Source of the DNA: an uncultured Eubacterium sp. | Lineage (GTDB): Bacteria > Bacillota > Clostridia > Lachnospirales > Lachnospiraceae | NCBI GenBank assembly: GCA_910584795.1 | Contig: CAJUBZ010000004.1 | Span: forward strand, 177,705 to 241,704 | DNA length: 64,000 nucleotides | Reading direction: 5' to 3' | Part shown: piece by piece, positions 43,651 through 53,289 of the stretch | Layout: every line of letters starts with the position of its first letter | How positions within the stretch are numbered: the first letter of the stretch is position 1 | The notes under the pieces: generated by a model | Database searches by the model: none | Told to the model about the DNA's origin: nothing | What the model saw: only the letters and a program-made list of their open reading frames with translations | Program-made: the position numbers and the translations under genes

Positions 43651-43914
43651 TTATTCTCCGAAATTCTGACTTTGCAACTCAACAATTTTTGCCATTGCCT
43701 CTTCTTCATCTTCTCCATCACATTCAAAGGTTATCTCTGACCCTTTTTTTATACATGCCGAAATAATATTAATCAGACTCTTTGCATTAATTTTTCTATC
43801 TCCAAATACAATTGAAACCTCACATGAAAATTTTCCCATTTCCTTTGCAACAACTCCTGCCGGTCTCATGTGTAATCCCTCCGGATTATTTACTGTTAAT
43901 GTTCTGCTTACCAT
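43651..43914 (-). CDS. ptsH: HPr phosphocarrier protein
   Basis: An 87-residue PTS carrier. The active His is in GLHMRPAG, position 15, and the regulatory Ser is in INAKSLINIIS, the site used by HPr kinase for catabolite control. It would pass phosphate from enzyme I to sugar transporters. GGAGAG precedes the ATG. Directly upstream on the same strand is a short sequence that reads as a piece of a fructose PTS IIB domain. Confidence 0.96.
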   Translation of the reverse strand: MVSRTLTVNNPEGLHMRPAGVVAKEMGKFSCEVSIVFGDRKINAKSLINIISACIKKGSEITFECDGEDEEEAMAKIVELQSQNFGE

Positions 43915-44059
43915 TTTACTCTCCTTCCATTATACATTTAACACAGAAATTAATTCTGCAACAACAGCATGGCATATCTGTTGTTAAAATAACAACATCC
44001 GCTGATGTAACATCTTCTTCTGTTATTTTTTCAATATTATCTATTTTTATTCCATAGAG
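43915..44059 (-). pseudogene. Probable relic of a fructose PTS EIIB domain (fruA)
   Basis: An open stretch of about 47 codons reads YGIKIDNIEKITEEDVTSAD then VVILTTDMP before degrading into CCCCRINFCVKC. Fructose EIIB domains carry GxxNxITxEDVxxADxVIxAxD at this place, a good match in order and spacing. A TAG lies just upstream of the readable part, and there is no start codon. Its position directly before ptsH fits a former fruA-ptsH-ptsI operon. Confidence 0.5.
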
Positions 44060-44154
44060 CTATTTTCTTTGTTTAATTTTATTCTATCTATTTATATTCT
44101 TTAATTCAATGGATGTAATAAAATTTATGCACTTATTTTATGCAATCCTATCTT
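44060..44154. other. A+T-rich spacer
   Basis: No gene. Probably holds the promoter for ptsH-ptsI; no confident boxes. Confidence 0.25.
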
Positions 44155-45087
44155 TTATTTCTCACAATAAGATACTATCACTGTCATATTCCCCTCAAAA
44201 ATACACTCTTTCAAAGTTGACGGTATTATAAAATGATCTCCCTTTTTAATTTTAATATCCTGTACTTTTCCATGACCCTCTATTACACTGACATTAACAA
44301 ATGGTTTTTCCATTTTAAAACGATATCTTCCGTCAATATCCCATTTTTCTAAAGTATAATAAGAACATTGAACTAACCTTTCACTTCTCATTCCCATATA
44401 TTTATTAACTATTATATTTTTCTCATAATCTTTATGTGGGGCTGTAATACAATCGATACTCTGCCTAATATGAAGTTCTCTTGGCTTCCCCTCCTGCATC
44501 CTGTTATAATCATAAACACGATATGTCACATCACTGCTCTGCTGGGTCTCTATCAATAATGTTCCACCTTTTATCGCATGTAGACAGCCAGGATTAATCT
44601 GAAAGAAATCTCCCTTTTTAATTGGAACCTCTCTTATAAATTCTTTCCATTTTCCATTACTTATGAATTCTTTTAATTCTTTTTTGTCCCTTGCGTTATG
44701 ACCGATTACAATTGTAGCATTTTCTTTACAGTCAAGAATATACCAGCACTCTGTTTTGCCTAATGCCCCATTCTCATGGTCTGCTGCATACATATCATCC
44801 GGATGTACCTGTATACTCAAATCATCCTCCGCACCTAAGATTTTTACCAGAAGAGGAAAAGTCTGGCTGTCTATATTACCAAATAACTCCTTATGATTTT
44901 CAAAACACCATGATAATGTCTTACCTTTGTACGCACCATTTTTAATTATACAATCCCCATTTTTATGAGCACTGATTCCCCAACATTCACCTGCCTTGTC
45001 TCCTGCTTTTTCATATCCAAATTTTTTTAAGAGTTTTCCTCCCCAGATTGCATCTTTAAAAACAGGCTCTAACATTAACACTTTCAT
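44155..45087 (-). CDS. manA: Mannose-6-phosphate isomerase, class I
   Basis: A zinc-dependent isomerase of about 310 residues that interconverts mannose 6-phosphate and fructose 6-phosphate. Metal ligands lie in QVHPDD, GKTECWYIL and INPGCLHAI; the active loop is TYRVYDYNR. A frame begins at 45114, but the ATG at 45087 has GGGGGAG directly upstream, while the earlier one has none. It is near pfkB and PTS genes, consistent with hexose entry into glycolysis. Confidence 0.93.
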   Translation of the reverse strand: MKVLMLEPVFKDAIWGGKLLKKFGYEKAGDKAGECWGISAHKNGDCIIKNGAYKGKTLSWCFENHKELFGNIDSQTFPLLVKILGAEDDLSIQVHPDDMYAADHENGALGKTECWYILDCKENATIVIGHNARDKKELKEFISNGKWKEFIREVPIKKGDFFQINPGCLHAIKGGTLLIETQQSSDVTYRVYDYNRMQEGKPRELHIRQSIDCITAPHKDYEKNIIVNKYMGMRSERLVQCSYYTLEKWDIDGRYRFKMEKPFVNVSVIEGHGKVQDIKIKKGDHFIIPSTLKECIFEGNMTVIVSYCEK

Positions 45088-45114
45088 ATCTCCCCCTATT
45101 TTTTCCCCAGACAT

Positions 45115-45256
45115 TATTATGCCAATTTTTTCTTTACCCTATTTCTTATATCTTTTTCCATATAAAAATTACTTTTATTGATACATCTTTAAATAATATA
45201 TCATACATTTACTATTTTCTTTATATTTTATATTAATAACGTTTTGGAGTTTTCCA
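45115..45256. other. Divergent promoter region
   Basis: No gene. A+T-rich sequence between manA (minus) and the DUF885 gene (plus). Confidence 0.3.
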
Positions 45257-47065
45257 ATGAATCGTTTTTCTTTTATTTCAAAAATTAACAAAAAAATATT
45301 ACTATTAATTTCTTTCATGGTTATCATTGTTTTCTCTGTTTTAGCACTTGTTTTATCATCTTCTAATAAACCTGCAACAAGAAACTATACTAACAACACA
45401 CAATATAACTTTGACCAATATACCAACGAATTGTTTTCGTCACAACTTTCCGGAGACTGGTTAAGCCTTCATTTTTATTTGGAACATCCCGAGGACTGGG
45501 ACCTTGATACATCCACTCCTACTCTCGGAGAATATAACTATCAGTCTATGCAGGAAAGTCAGAATTATTACATAAACCAAATCAATTATTTAAAGTCATT
45601 AAATTATAAAGAACTTTATCCAAGTCAACAATTAACATACGATACACTTATGAGTTCTTTTACTTCACAACTGGATTTTGGCGATCTGTGTCTCTGTTCT
45701 CAGACGTTGAGCCCAACTACCGGACTACAGGCACAGCTTCCAATCTTATTATCTGAATATGCTTTTAACACACAAAAAGATATAGAAAATTATTTAATTC
45801 TTTTATCTCAATTAAAAGGCTATTTCGAGAAAATTTGTAATTTTCAAATATTAAAAGCTCAAAACAACAGTTTTATCAGTACTTTTTCTTGTAATAAAAT
45901 AATTAATCAATGTTCAGACTTTATTACCGAAAAAAATATAAAGGAGAATCTTCTTTATTCCTCTTTTGAGAACCGAATTTCTTCTTCAGACTTCTTATCC
46001 GGCAAAGAAAAAGACGAATACATTAATAAGAACGCAGCCTTATTGGAGAGCAGTGTTATTCCTGCCTACCAACTGATTATTTCCACATTATCGGACCTGA
46101 AACAAAAAGGGTTCTGCAAAAATGAAGAAGGTCTTTGTAAATTGGAAAATGGAAAAGCCTACTACGAATATCTTGTGCGCTCAAATACAGGAAGTACCAA
46201 AAATGTTCTGGAACAAAAAGCAATGATACAGAACCAGCTTGCTAAGGATATGCGGACAATGTATTCTTTGCTAAATGTCTCTCCTGAAATAGAAGAGAAA
46301 CTGTCATCTATAAAAGAAAACAAAAACAAACCAGAAGAAATACTAAATCAGTTAAGTAAAAAAGCCACAAAAGATTTCCCTGTGGAAGAAAATTATCCCT
46401 TTTATATTAAGTATGTCGATAAAAGTCTAGAAAAACATTTAAGTCCGGCATTTTACATGTCGCCTCCTATCGACAGTGACAGCAAGAATATGATTTATAT
46501 TAATAATGCCTCTCCAAATACTAGTCAGAGTCTTTTTACAACTCTGGCACATGAAGGCATTCCCGGACATATGTTCCAGTCAAACTTTTTTGCAGATACA
46601 AATCCTTTACCAATTCGCCATCTATTAAACTTTGGTGGCTATTCTGAAGGCTGGGCAACATATACAGAACTTTTATCTTATCATTACGAATATGAGGATA
46701 ATCAGCTGGCAAACGCTCTCGCCTGCAATGCCTCATACTCTCTGGCATTATACTCTCTGTGCGATATCGGAGTAAACTTTGAAGGCTGGAGCAGAAAAGA
46801 TACAATCAAATTTTTATCTCATTACAGCATCGAAGATGAAAATGTCTGCAACTCTATCTATGAAGCTGTCATTGAAGAACCTGCTAATTATCTTCAATAC
46901 TATGTTGGATATCTTGAAATCACAGAATTAAAAAACAAAGTCATGGAGAAATATGGTACTCATTTTAATTTAAAAACATTCCACTCTGCATTTTTAGCTA
47001 TGGGACCTACATCTTTTGATGTGGCGGAAAAATGGATCTGTTTCTTCTATGAACAATATAAATAG
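45257..47065 (+). CDS. DUF885 family zinc-peptidase-like protein
   Basis: A 602-residue protein with an N-terminal membrane or signal segment (ILLLISFMVIIVFSVLALVL), so it is exported or membrane-anchored. The core of the DUF885 family is present: FTTLAHEGIPGHMFQ, the HExxxH-like metal site, followed by GYSEGWATYTELL, whose Glu would be the third ligand. These are distant relatives of M32 carboxypeptidases and are thought to be peptidases; substrates are not established. It is monocistronic and followed by a terminator. Confidence 0.85.
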   Translation: MNRFSFISKINKKILLLISFMVIIVFSVLALVLSSSNKPATRNYTNNTQYNFDQYTNELFSSQLSGDWLSLHFYLEHPEDWDLDTSTPTLGEYNYQSMQESQNYYINQINYLKSLNYKELYPSQQLTYDTLMSSFTSQLDFGDLCLCSQTLSPTTGLQAQLPILLSEYAFNTQKDIENYLILLSQLKGYFEKICNFQILKAQNNSFISTFSCNKIINQCSDFITEKNIKENLLYSSFENRISSSDFLSGKEKDEYINKNAALLESSVIPAYQLIISTLSDLKQKGFCKNEEGLCKLENGKAYYEYLVRSNTGSTKNVLEQKAMIQNQLAKDMRTMYSLLNVSPEIEEKLSSIKENKNKPEEILNQLSKKATKDFPVEENYPFYIKYVDKSLEKHLSPAFYMSPPIDSDSKNMIYINNASPNTSQSLFTTLAHEGIPGHMFQSNFFADTNPLPIRHLLNFGGYSEGWATYTELLSYHYEYEDNQLANALACNASYSLALYSLCDIGVNFEGWSRKDTIKFLSHYSIEDENVCNSIYEAVIEEPANYLQYYVGYLEITELKNKVMEKYGTHFNLKTFHSAFLAMGPTSFDVAEKWICFFYEQYK

Positions 47066-47095
47066 CGGAATACTTTAAAGGTATTCCGCCTTTTA
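47065..47095 (+). terminator. Terminator after the DUF885 gene
   Basis: GCGGAATAC (47065-47073) and GTATTCCGC (47081-47089), loop TTTAAAG, then CTTTTAAA. It starts at the last base of the stop codon. Confidence 0.8.
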
Positions 47096-47114
47096 AAATA
47101 TTGTCGATGATATT

Positions 47115-48026
47115 CTAATCAAACTGAAATATCTTTGCTAAAGACTCTACATCTTCCTTTGTGGCCAAATTTTCATGAAAAGCACTGGCACTTCCTGCAA
47201 GCAGTCCATTTTTAAATGCTTCTTTATAATCTCCAGTCTCTAAAAATCCTGCAATAAATCCTGCAACCATGGAATCACCGGCACCTACAGAATTAATAAC
47301 ATTTCCTTTAGGAGACGGACTTTCATAAACTTGTCCATTTTCTGCCACAAGCACGCCTCCTTCTCCCGCCATAGAAACAAGGACATTTCTTGCCCCCTGC
47401 TGCTGCATCTTCTTTGCATAAGGAACTACCTCATCCCTTGTTTTTAACACTACATCATAAATGTCACCCAATTCGTAATTATTAGGTTTAACTAGAAAAG
47501 GTTTATGTTTTAACACATTTACCAACAACTCTTTTGTAGCGTCTACAATAATTTCTATATTTTTATTATGAAGATACTTCATAATATCACTATACATAGT
47601 CTCAGGCATAACACTCGGAATACTTCCTGCTAATACGAGGATATCTCCGTCTTGCAATTTATTGAGTTTTTCATATAACTCGTCAATGTCTTTTTTGCTA
47701 ATTTGAGGACCTATACCATTAATTTCACTTTCCTGTCCTGAACGGATTTTTATATTTATTCTGGAGTTTCCCTCTTTGACTCTGATAAAGTCAGTATTCA
47801 CATGATTATCTCCTAACATTTCCTGAATTTTCTCGCCTGTAAACCCTGCTGTAAAACCTAATGCTGTATTTCGAACTCCTAGATTACTAAGAACCATAGA
47901 TACATTAATTCCTTTTCCCCCTGGAAACATTAACTCTTTTGTTGTCCTATTAACCATTCCCAACTGAAAATCTCCTAAAATAACAGTATAATCAATAGAT
48001 GGATTAAAGGTAACTGTATATATCAT
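47115..48026 (-). CDS. pfkB: 1-phosphofructokinase, PfkB family
   Basis: A 303-residue ribokinase-fold sugar kinase. Seen: MIYTVTFNPSIDYTV, PGGKGINVSMVLSNLG, and the anion-hole/catalytic NSVGAGDSMVAGFIAG. In a fructose pathway it converts fructose 1-phosphate to fructose 1,6-bisphosphate; tagatose 6-phosphate kinase is an alternative. It is not in the same transcript as ptsH, since a plus-strand gene lies between. With a likely fruA relic upstream of ptsH, it may have lost its own transporter. Confidence 0.93.
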   Translation of the reverse strand: MIYTVTFNPSIDYTVILGDFQLGMVNRTTKELMFPGGKGINVSMVLSNLGVRNTALGFTAGFTGEKIQEMLGDNHVNTDFIRVKEGNSRINIKIRSGQESEINGIGPQISKKDIDELYEKLNKLQDGDILVLAGSIPSVMPETMYSDIMKYLHNKNIEIIVDATKELLVNVLKHKPFLVKPNNYELGDIYDVVLKTRDEVVPYAKKMQQQGARNVLVSMAGEGGVLVAENGQVYESPSPKGNVINSVGAGDSMVAGFIAGFLETGDYKEAFKNGLLAGSASAFHENLATKEDVESLAKIFQFD

Positions 48027-48112
48027 TTCGCCTCCTAATATTTCTTTGTTTTAATAATGAAATACTAATATCATTACTTTTAAACCTAATCTTTATTCAA
48101 AATATAAAATAT

Positions 48113-48637
48113 TTAAATTACATTTGCAAGTATTACACTGGCTATAGTTCCTGTAATTGTTGCCAAAAGCGCACCCGGCAGAGTCCATCGGGTTTTCGTT
48201 ACTTTTGCTGTAAGATAATAAACAGACATTGTATAAAACACTGTTTCGGTACAGCTCATCATTAATGATGTGACTTTTCCTAAATACGAATCCGGACCAT
48301 AAGACTTAAAAATATCTAATACCATACCCGTTGCTGCCGAGGATGAAAAAATCTTTACAATTGTAACTGGCATTAACTCTCCCGGAAATCCTATCTGGTC
48401 TGTTACTTTCCCCACCTGCTGTCCCAAAAACTCCATAAATCCTGATTCTCTCAGCACTCCCACTGCTACCATTAATCCAATTAAAGTCGGCATGACTTTT
48501 ATCACTGTCTTTAGTCCGCCTGTCGCTCCTTCCACAAAATCATCGTAAACATTTCTTTTCTTTGCAACACCGTAAATTACAATAAACAACATAATTCCTG
48601 GTATAATAAAAGATGATATTGTCACAAATATTGACAT
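48113..48637 (-). CDS. spmB: Spore maturation protein B
   Basis: A 174-residue membrane protein; an AGGGGGG site precedes the ATG at 48637. Five hydrophobic segments are visible with PTLIGLMVAVGVLRESGFM and a conserved KIFSSSAATGMVLDIF, FYTMSVYYLTA. SpmB acts with SpmA in spore core dehydration and heat resistance. The partner gene is 8 kb away at 56.7 kb on the same strand instead of adjacent. Confidence 0.93.
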   Translation of the reverse strand: MSIFVTISSFIIPGIMLFIVIYGVAKKRNVYDDFVEGATGGLKTVIKVMPTLIGLMVAVGVLRESGFMEFLGQQVGKVTDQIGFPGELMPVTIVKIFSSSAATGMVLDIFKSYGPDSYLGKVTSLMMSCTETVFYTMSVYYLTAKVTKTRWTLPGALLATITGTIASVILANVI

Positions 48638-48720
48638 ACTTCCCCCCTGATATTTAGATGAATAAGGTGTGCGTTTAATAAAATGCAAACACAACCGCTA
48701 TTACAAATATATGGTATAAA

Positions 48721-48756
48721 AAAAGAACCTATGACTTAACACAGGTTCTTTTGTTT
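48721..48756 (-). terminator. Terminator after the antiporter gene
   Basis: AAAAGAACCT (48721-48730) and AGGTTCTTTT (48743-48752), then T-rich sequence on both sides. It separates the antiporter transcript from spmB. Confidence 0.75.
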
Positions 48757-50103
48757 TTATTTTTTTGGCTTATATTTATTATACTCTGCTCTCTCCTCGT
48801 AGTTATTTACCAACTTGCTTTCCATTGTTATATCTGCACCATTTGTCCCCTTTCGCATAAATACCGGTTTTAAAATAATTGGGGTCAAAATCGTAGTGAC
48901 AATGACAACAATAATTACCGGTGCAACAATTTCCGAACTCATGAGGCCTGCCTCTATCCCTTTATTTGCCACAATCAATGCAACCTCACCTCGGGATACC
49001 ATACCTACACCAATGCGAATACACTGATAATTCTTATATCCACATGCTTTCGCTCCCAGACCACATCCAATAACTTTTGTCAAAATAGCAACGATTGTCA
49101 GAAAGACTGCATAAATTACAACGAGTAGCCCCATATGCATCACTGCCTCTCCATCCACTTTTAAACCGATACTTGCAAAAAATATCGGACTTAAAAGCAT
49201 ATATGCAACAACATCAAACTTCGATGCAACAAACTGGTCTTTTTGTGTCATGGAGATAATTACGCCTGCAAAAAATGCCCCTGTAATATCTGCAACACCA
49301 AATAGACTTTCTGCTGCAAAAGCCATAATCAGGCAAATAACAAATGCCATAATTGCATGTCTGTGCTTTCCTTTTCCATCATGTTCACACCACTTCTTGT
49401 ATAGTTTATAAATAACAAATCCAAAAACAGCGACAAATACAAAAAATAATACAATTTTAAAAAGTACCATTCCAAGAGGGGGATTTTCTACTCCCTCTTT
49501 TGGACTTCCTCCTAAACTGATAATAACTGTAAGTGCAACAATTCCTAATATATCATCAATAATTGCTGCCCCTAATATTGCATTGCCGGAGGCAGTCTTA
49601 AGTTTTCCCATCTCCTGCAAAGTCTCAACAGTAATGCTAACAGATGTTGCTGTAAGTATTACACCTACAAATAATGCCTGCATAAATACAGAAGATGTAT
49701 CCGCCTGTTTTATCCACCCCGCCTGAAGAAACCAGTATGTGAGCGCTCCTCCTCCAACTAAAGGTACAATAACACCAGATATTGCAATAATAAATGATGC
49801 TAATCCACACTTCTTTAACTCTTTGATATCTGTCTCAAGACCTGCGCAGAACATTAGAACTATAACCCCTATTTCTGCGAGATTATTAATAAAAGAGGTC
49901 TGATAAAGTGTAAAATTCACAAATTGAAAGCTGCCAATATTGACCCCTGATAATAAATTTCCAAGAATGGCTGGTCCAAAAATAAGTCCTGCTAACAACG
50001 CTCCAACAACCTGCGGCATATGAAATCTCTTTGTCACTAATCCAAAAACCTTTGTACTTGCTAAAATCAAAGCTAATTGCCACAAATATCCATACTTTTC
50101 CAT
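48757..50103 (-). CDS. Cation:proton antiporter (CPA2/Kef type)
   Basis: A 448-residue membrane protein with about 12 hydrophobic segments. Family features include FHMPQVVGALLAGLIFGP near the start, MFCAGLETDIKELKK, AAIIDDILGIVALTVI with the two aspartates of the ion site, and FFASIGLKVDGEAV. It exchanges Na+ or K+ for protons. It lacks a TrkA-N nucleotide-binding domain. It lies between the ECF operon and spmB on the same strand, with about 155 bases of spacer behind the S-component gene. Confidence 0.9.
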   Translation of the reverse strand: MEKYGYLWQLALILASTKVFGLVTKRFHMPQVVGALLAGLIFGPAILGNLLSGVNIGSFQFVNFTLYQTSFINNLAEIGVIVLMFCAGLETDIKELKKCGLASFIIAISGVIVPLVGGGALTYWFLQAGWIKQADTSSVFMQALFVGVILTATSVSITVETLQEMGKLKTASGNAILGAAIIDDILGIVALTVIISLGGSPKEGVENPPLGMVLFKIVLFFVFVAVFGFVIYKLYKKWCEHDGKGKHRHAIMAFVICLIMAFAAESLFGVADITGAFFAGVIISMTQKDQFVASKFDVVAYMLLSPIFFASIGLKVDGEAVMHMGLLVVIYAVFLTIVAILTKVIGCGLGAKACGYKNYQCIRIGVGMVSRGEVALIVANKGIEAGLMSSEIVAPVIIVVIVTTILTPIILKPVFMRKGTNGADITMESKLVNNYEERAEYNKYKPKK

Positions 50104-50258
50104 AATGTACTTCCTCTTTCTATGTACCTTGCTGTCCCTATATTAAATGCACTAAAACATTAAATGTTTACAAATAGTTTCTTTTTCACAGCCCGATACA
50201 TAATAGCACCATCTCATACCGAATTCAATTAATTTTATTCATCTTTGACTTTGTTTTT

Positions 50259-50876
50259 CTAAAACATATTAAACTTTAACTTTATTCTGTTAATCTTTTT
50301 AAACATTTCTCCTGAAATAATAAACAAAAATATAAACGTAGACATTGCATGTATGAAATTAAATACAAAACCCGTGGCATATGCTGCAAGAAAAACAGAT
50401 ACCCGTGGTTTGTCCATATACATCACAACAGTAGCTGTATCCATAATAAAACCATACAGCAGAAATGTTACAAAAAAACCATACAGACTTAGTATCCATC
50501 TATGATAAATAAAGTTTTTGCCCACTCCCTGAAAAATCCAGGACGAAATAATACCAATAAGCCCAAATGCAATCATTTGCCACGGCGTCCACGGACCCTG
50601 CCCAAAAAAGAAATCAGAAATAAACGCAGTAAGACATCCGCTTAAAAAACCTGCTTCTTTTCCCAACATAACTGCTGTAATTATAATAATTGCAACACTG
50701 GGCTTAAACTGTGGTGTCATAAAAAATATTAGCCTTCCAACAATCGCCATACTAGTCAAAACTGCCAGCAAAACAATTTCCCTTGTCTTTGGTTTTCTTT
50801 TTTCAAAAGACCAGACAAAAAAGATGATTGACATAAAAATAATTAATACAGATATCAGATAATATTCTTTTAACAT
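50259..50876 (-). CDS. ECF transporter S component, probable corrinoid specificity
   Basis: A 205-residue membrane protein with six or so hydrophobic segments and the S-component signature (REIVLLAVLTSMAIVGR, FKPSVAIIIITAVMLGKEAG, DFFFGQGPWTPWQM). S components bind the vitamin and dock to EcfT. It overlaps the ATPase gene by 7 bases and is the last gene behind a cobalamin riboswitch, so cobalamin or a precursor is the likely substrate. Specificity comes from context only; the sequence itself does not prove it. Confidence 0.82.
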   Translation of the reverse strand: MLKEYYLISVLIIFMSIIFFVWSFEKRKPKTREIVLLAVLTSMAIVGRLIFFMTPQFKPSVAIIIITAVMLGKEAGFLSGCLTAFISDFFFGQGPWTPWQMIAFGLIGIISSWIFQGVGKNFIYHRWILSLYGFFVTFLLYGFIMDTATVVMYMDKPRVSVFLAAYATGFVFNFIHAMSTFIFLFIISGEMFKKINRIKLKFNMF

Positions 50877-52456
50877 ATAATATCCTCCATCTTATAAGCA
50901 TTCTTCACTATTTCTCTTGCTAATTTTGCCACTGTTGTCGTATAAAACCTGTTATTTACAAAGAACTCCCGAACATCTGATATTGATATAAGACTACCAT
51001 TGGCAAAGAGTCCACATCGATCCACAAATTCACCACAAAAATCTAAGTCGTGGCTCACAATAATAATGGTTTTTCCTCTTGCTGCCAAACTTTTCAAAAG
51101 CCTCCCCAGCTCTTCTTTGAAAATATTATCCATTCCTTTTGTAGGTTCATCCAACAACAGAATATCCGGATCTTTCAATAATATTTTTGCTAGCGCTGCC
51201 TTCTGCTGCTCGCCACCGCTCAAATCGTATGGATGCATCCTCATAAGTCCTTCTAGTTTCATTTCCTTTATAAGTTTATCAGAAATATGTCCCAGTTCTT
51301 CTGACACAGTCTCTCTCTCAAATAAAATCTGCACATTTTGCGGTAGTAAAGCCGTCTTACCATCAATTTTTAATTTTCCTCTATATGCTTTCAAAATTTT
51401 AGATAGCAAAAGAAGAGTCGTGGTCTTTCCTGCTCCATTTCCACCAAGAATGGCAAAGATTTCTCCTCTCTTCACTGTTAAATTCAGCCCCTGCACAATA
51501 TCCCGTCCGTTTTTTTCATACCGGAACCAAATATCCTTACATACAACGCTGTATTGAAAATCTAATGTTTTTCTATCTTTCTTCTTTGGTGTCTCAATTC
51601 CTTCTATAACCTTCCCTGCCTTTTTGTTCTGAATTTTTCCCTGATTCTCCAACCATCTGCGACCTTCAGCGACAGATATTGGCACCTCTCCCTGCCCTAT
51701 ACTTTTTCCAAAAATTCTGCTTGGTACAGGCATCAATGGTTCTATATCCATGTACAAACCTTTTTTTACGATTTCTCTCACATCACCATATTTTTCTACT
51801 TGACCCATATCCAATATTAACATCTTATCTGCCTTTTGTAAGACATAATTTAAACGATGCTCTGAAATAATAACAGTAATTCCAAAATCCTCATTTATCT
51901 TTTTTAATATATCCAGAAACTTCTCTGCCGCAATAGGATCTAACTGTGCTGTAGGTTCATCCAGAACCAGTACCTCAGGCCCCATTACCATAATAGATGC
52001 CAGATTCAATAACTGTTTTTGTCCACCTGACAAACAATCTGTATCTTCATAATACCAATCAGTAATACCAAAATACTCTGCTATTTCTGCCACCTTTGCA
52101 CGTATGTGTTCACTTTTCTCTCCAAAATTTTCTAACCCAAATGCCAGTTCATGCCAGACTTTATCTGTTACAATCTGATGCTCCGGATTCTGCATAACAA
52201 AGCCTATTTTTTTTGCCTGATCTTCATCTGTCATTTCTTCCATATTTTCTCCGGTATAATATATCATTCCATCAATATTACCTGCTGGTCTGATTTGTGG
52301 TTTAAAACATCGAAGAAAAGTTGTCTTTCCACATCCTGATTTTCCACATACTACAATAAACTGTCCTTTTTCAACACAAAGGGAAACTTTCTTTAGCGTT
52401 TCTTTATCAGATGTCTTATATTTAAAACTTAAATTTTTGATTTCAATCTGCGCCAT
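50870..52456 (-). CDS. Energy-coupling factor ATPase, EcfA-EcfA' fused
   Basis: A 528-residue protein with two ABC domains joined in one chain. First: Walker A VVCGKSGCGKTTFLRC, Q-loop NPEHQIVTD, LSGGQKQLLN, LVLDEPTAQLDP. Second, from about 305: ILGGNGAGKTTTLLL, LSGGEQQKAALAKIL, LLLDEPTKGMDN. Separate EcfA and EcfA' subunits are more usual, so this is a fused form. It drives the ECF importer and overlaps EcfT by 28 bases. Confidence 0.92.
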   Translation of the reverse strand: MAQIEIKNLSFKYKTSDKETLKKVSLCVEKGQFIVVCGKSGCGKTTFLRCFKPQIRPAGNIDGMIYYTGENMEEMTDEDQAKKIGFVMQNPEHQIVTDKVWHELAFGLENFGEKSEHIRAKVAEIAEYFGITDWYYEDTDCLSGGQKQLLNLASIMVMGPEVLVLDEPTAQLDPIAAEKFLDILKKINEDFGITVIISEHRLNYVLQKADKMLILDMGQVEKYGDVREIVKKGLYMDIEPLMPVPSRIFGKSIGQGEVPISVAEGRRWLENQGKIQNKKAGKVIEGIETPKKKDRKTLDFQYSVVCKDIWFRYEKNGRDIVQGLNLTVKRGEIFAILGGNGAGKTTTLLLLSKILKAYRGKLKIDGKTALLPQNVQILFERETVSEELGHISDKLIKEMKLEGLMRMHPYDLSGGEQQKAALAKILLKDPDILLLDEPTKGMDNIFKEELGRLLKSLAARGKTIIIVSHDLDFCGEFVDRCGLFANGSLISISDVREFFVNNRFYTTTVAKLAREIVKNAYKMEDIIC

Positions 52457-53289
52457 CGTAACCCCTCCCTGATATTAATAAAAACCGGTGTCAAACATAA
52501 CAACGTATAAAAAATATAAATACAAACATTACCTCTATAAACTACATATGGATAATAATAAGTAAAGATAATATTTTTATTTAACGACCAAAAAACGATT
52601 CCAGCTAAAATAACAATCCATATAATTACTCCAATATCTCTTTTTTCTATTTTATAATTACTGTAATTTGTCCTCTTCCTTACCCCAAATCCTCTGGCTC
52701 TCATAGAATCTGCTGTATAAATTGAGTTCTCCAGCGCCCATGTTGTTGTTATAGAAAAAACTCTGCTTCCTCTCTTTATTTTCCCAATAAATTTTTCATC
52801 CTCTTCTCTATTTACCAAAGAAACCTCTTTCTGGTGTTTTGTATATTGGGGAATAAACCTTAAAATCATAGAAATTAATAATGCTACATGTGGCATAAAT
52901 CTCCCTACTGCACCTAACATTCTCTCTACACCCATTATCTGATAAAACGTAGAAAACCATAAAAGCATTCCACTTATTATTGCTGAAGAAACAATTCCAT
53001 ATAAAATAGATTCCAATGTAACTGGGTTTCCGGTAAACAAATAAAACAACAATGTTCCTCCCTTATGGGAAAATAATGGATTTATAAAAGATGAAATAAA
53101 AAAAATAATACCTACCATTATCAGATACTTTATTCCTTTTTGTCCTTTTAAACAAAAGAAATAAACCAGTGCTGAAAATATAGAAATCAGCACTAGCCCT
53201 AACTGCATCTGAAACATAGTAAGTCCTAATACTACCAGATAAAATATTAAATTTACTAACGGATGAAATCTTGAAAACTCATCTTTCAT
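52429..53289 (-). CDS. ecfT: Energy-coupling factor transmembrane protein EcfT
   Basis: A 286-residue membrane protein of the CbiQ/EcfT family. Four to six hydrophobic segments are seen, with coupling-helix motifs of the Ala-Arg-Gly type, SMRARGFGVRKRT. It connects the ATPase to the S component. Its start overlaps the stop of the barrel-DUF4430 gene by one base and its end overlaps the ATPase gene, so the set is tightly coupled. Confidence 0.9.
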   Translation of the reverse strand: MKDEFSRFHPLVNLIFYLVVLGLTMFQMQLGLVLISIFSALVYFFCLKGQKGIKYLIMVGIIFFISSFINPLFSHKGGTLLFYLFTGNPVTLESILYGIVSSAIISGMLLWFSTFYQIMGVERMLGAVGRFMPHVALLISMILRFIPQYTKHQKEVSLVNREEDEKFIGKIKRGSRVFSITTTWALENSIYTADSMRARGFGVRKRTNYSNYKIEKRDIGVIIWIVILAGIVFWSLNKNIIFTYYYPYVVYRGNVCIYIFYTLLCLTPVFINIREGLRWRRLKSKI

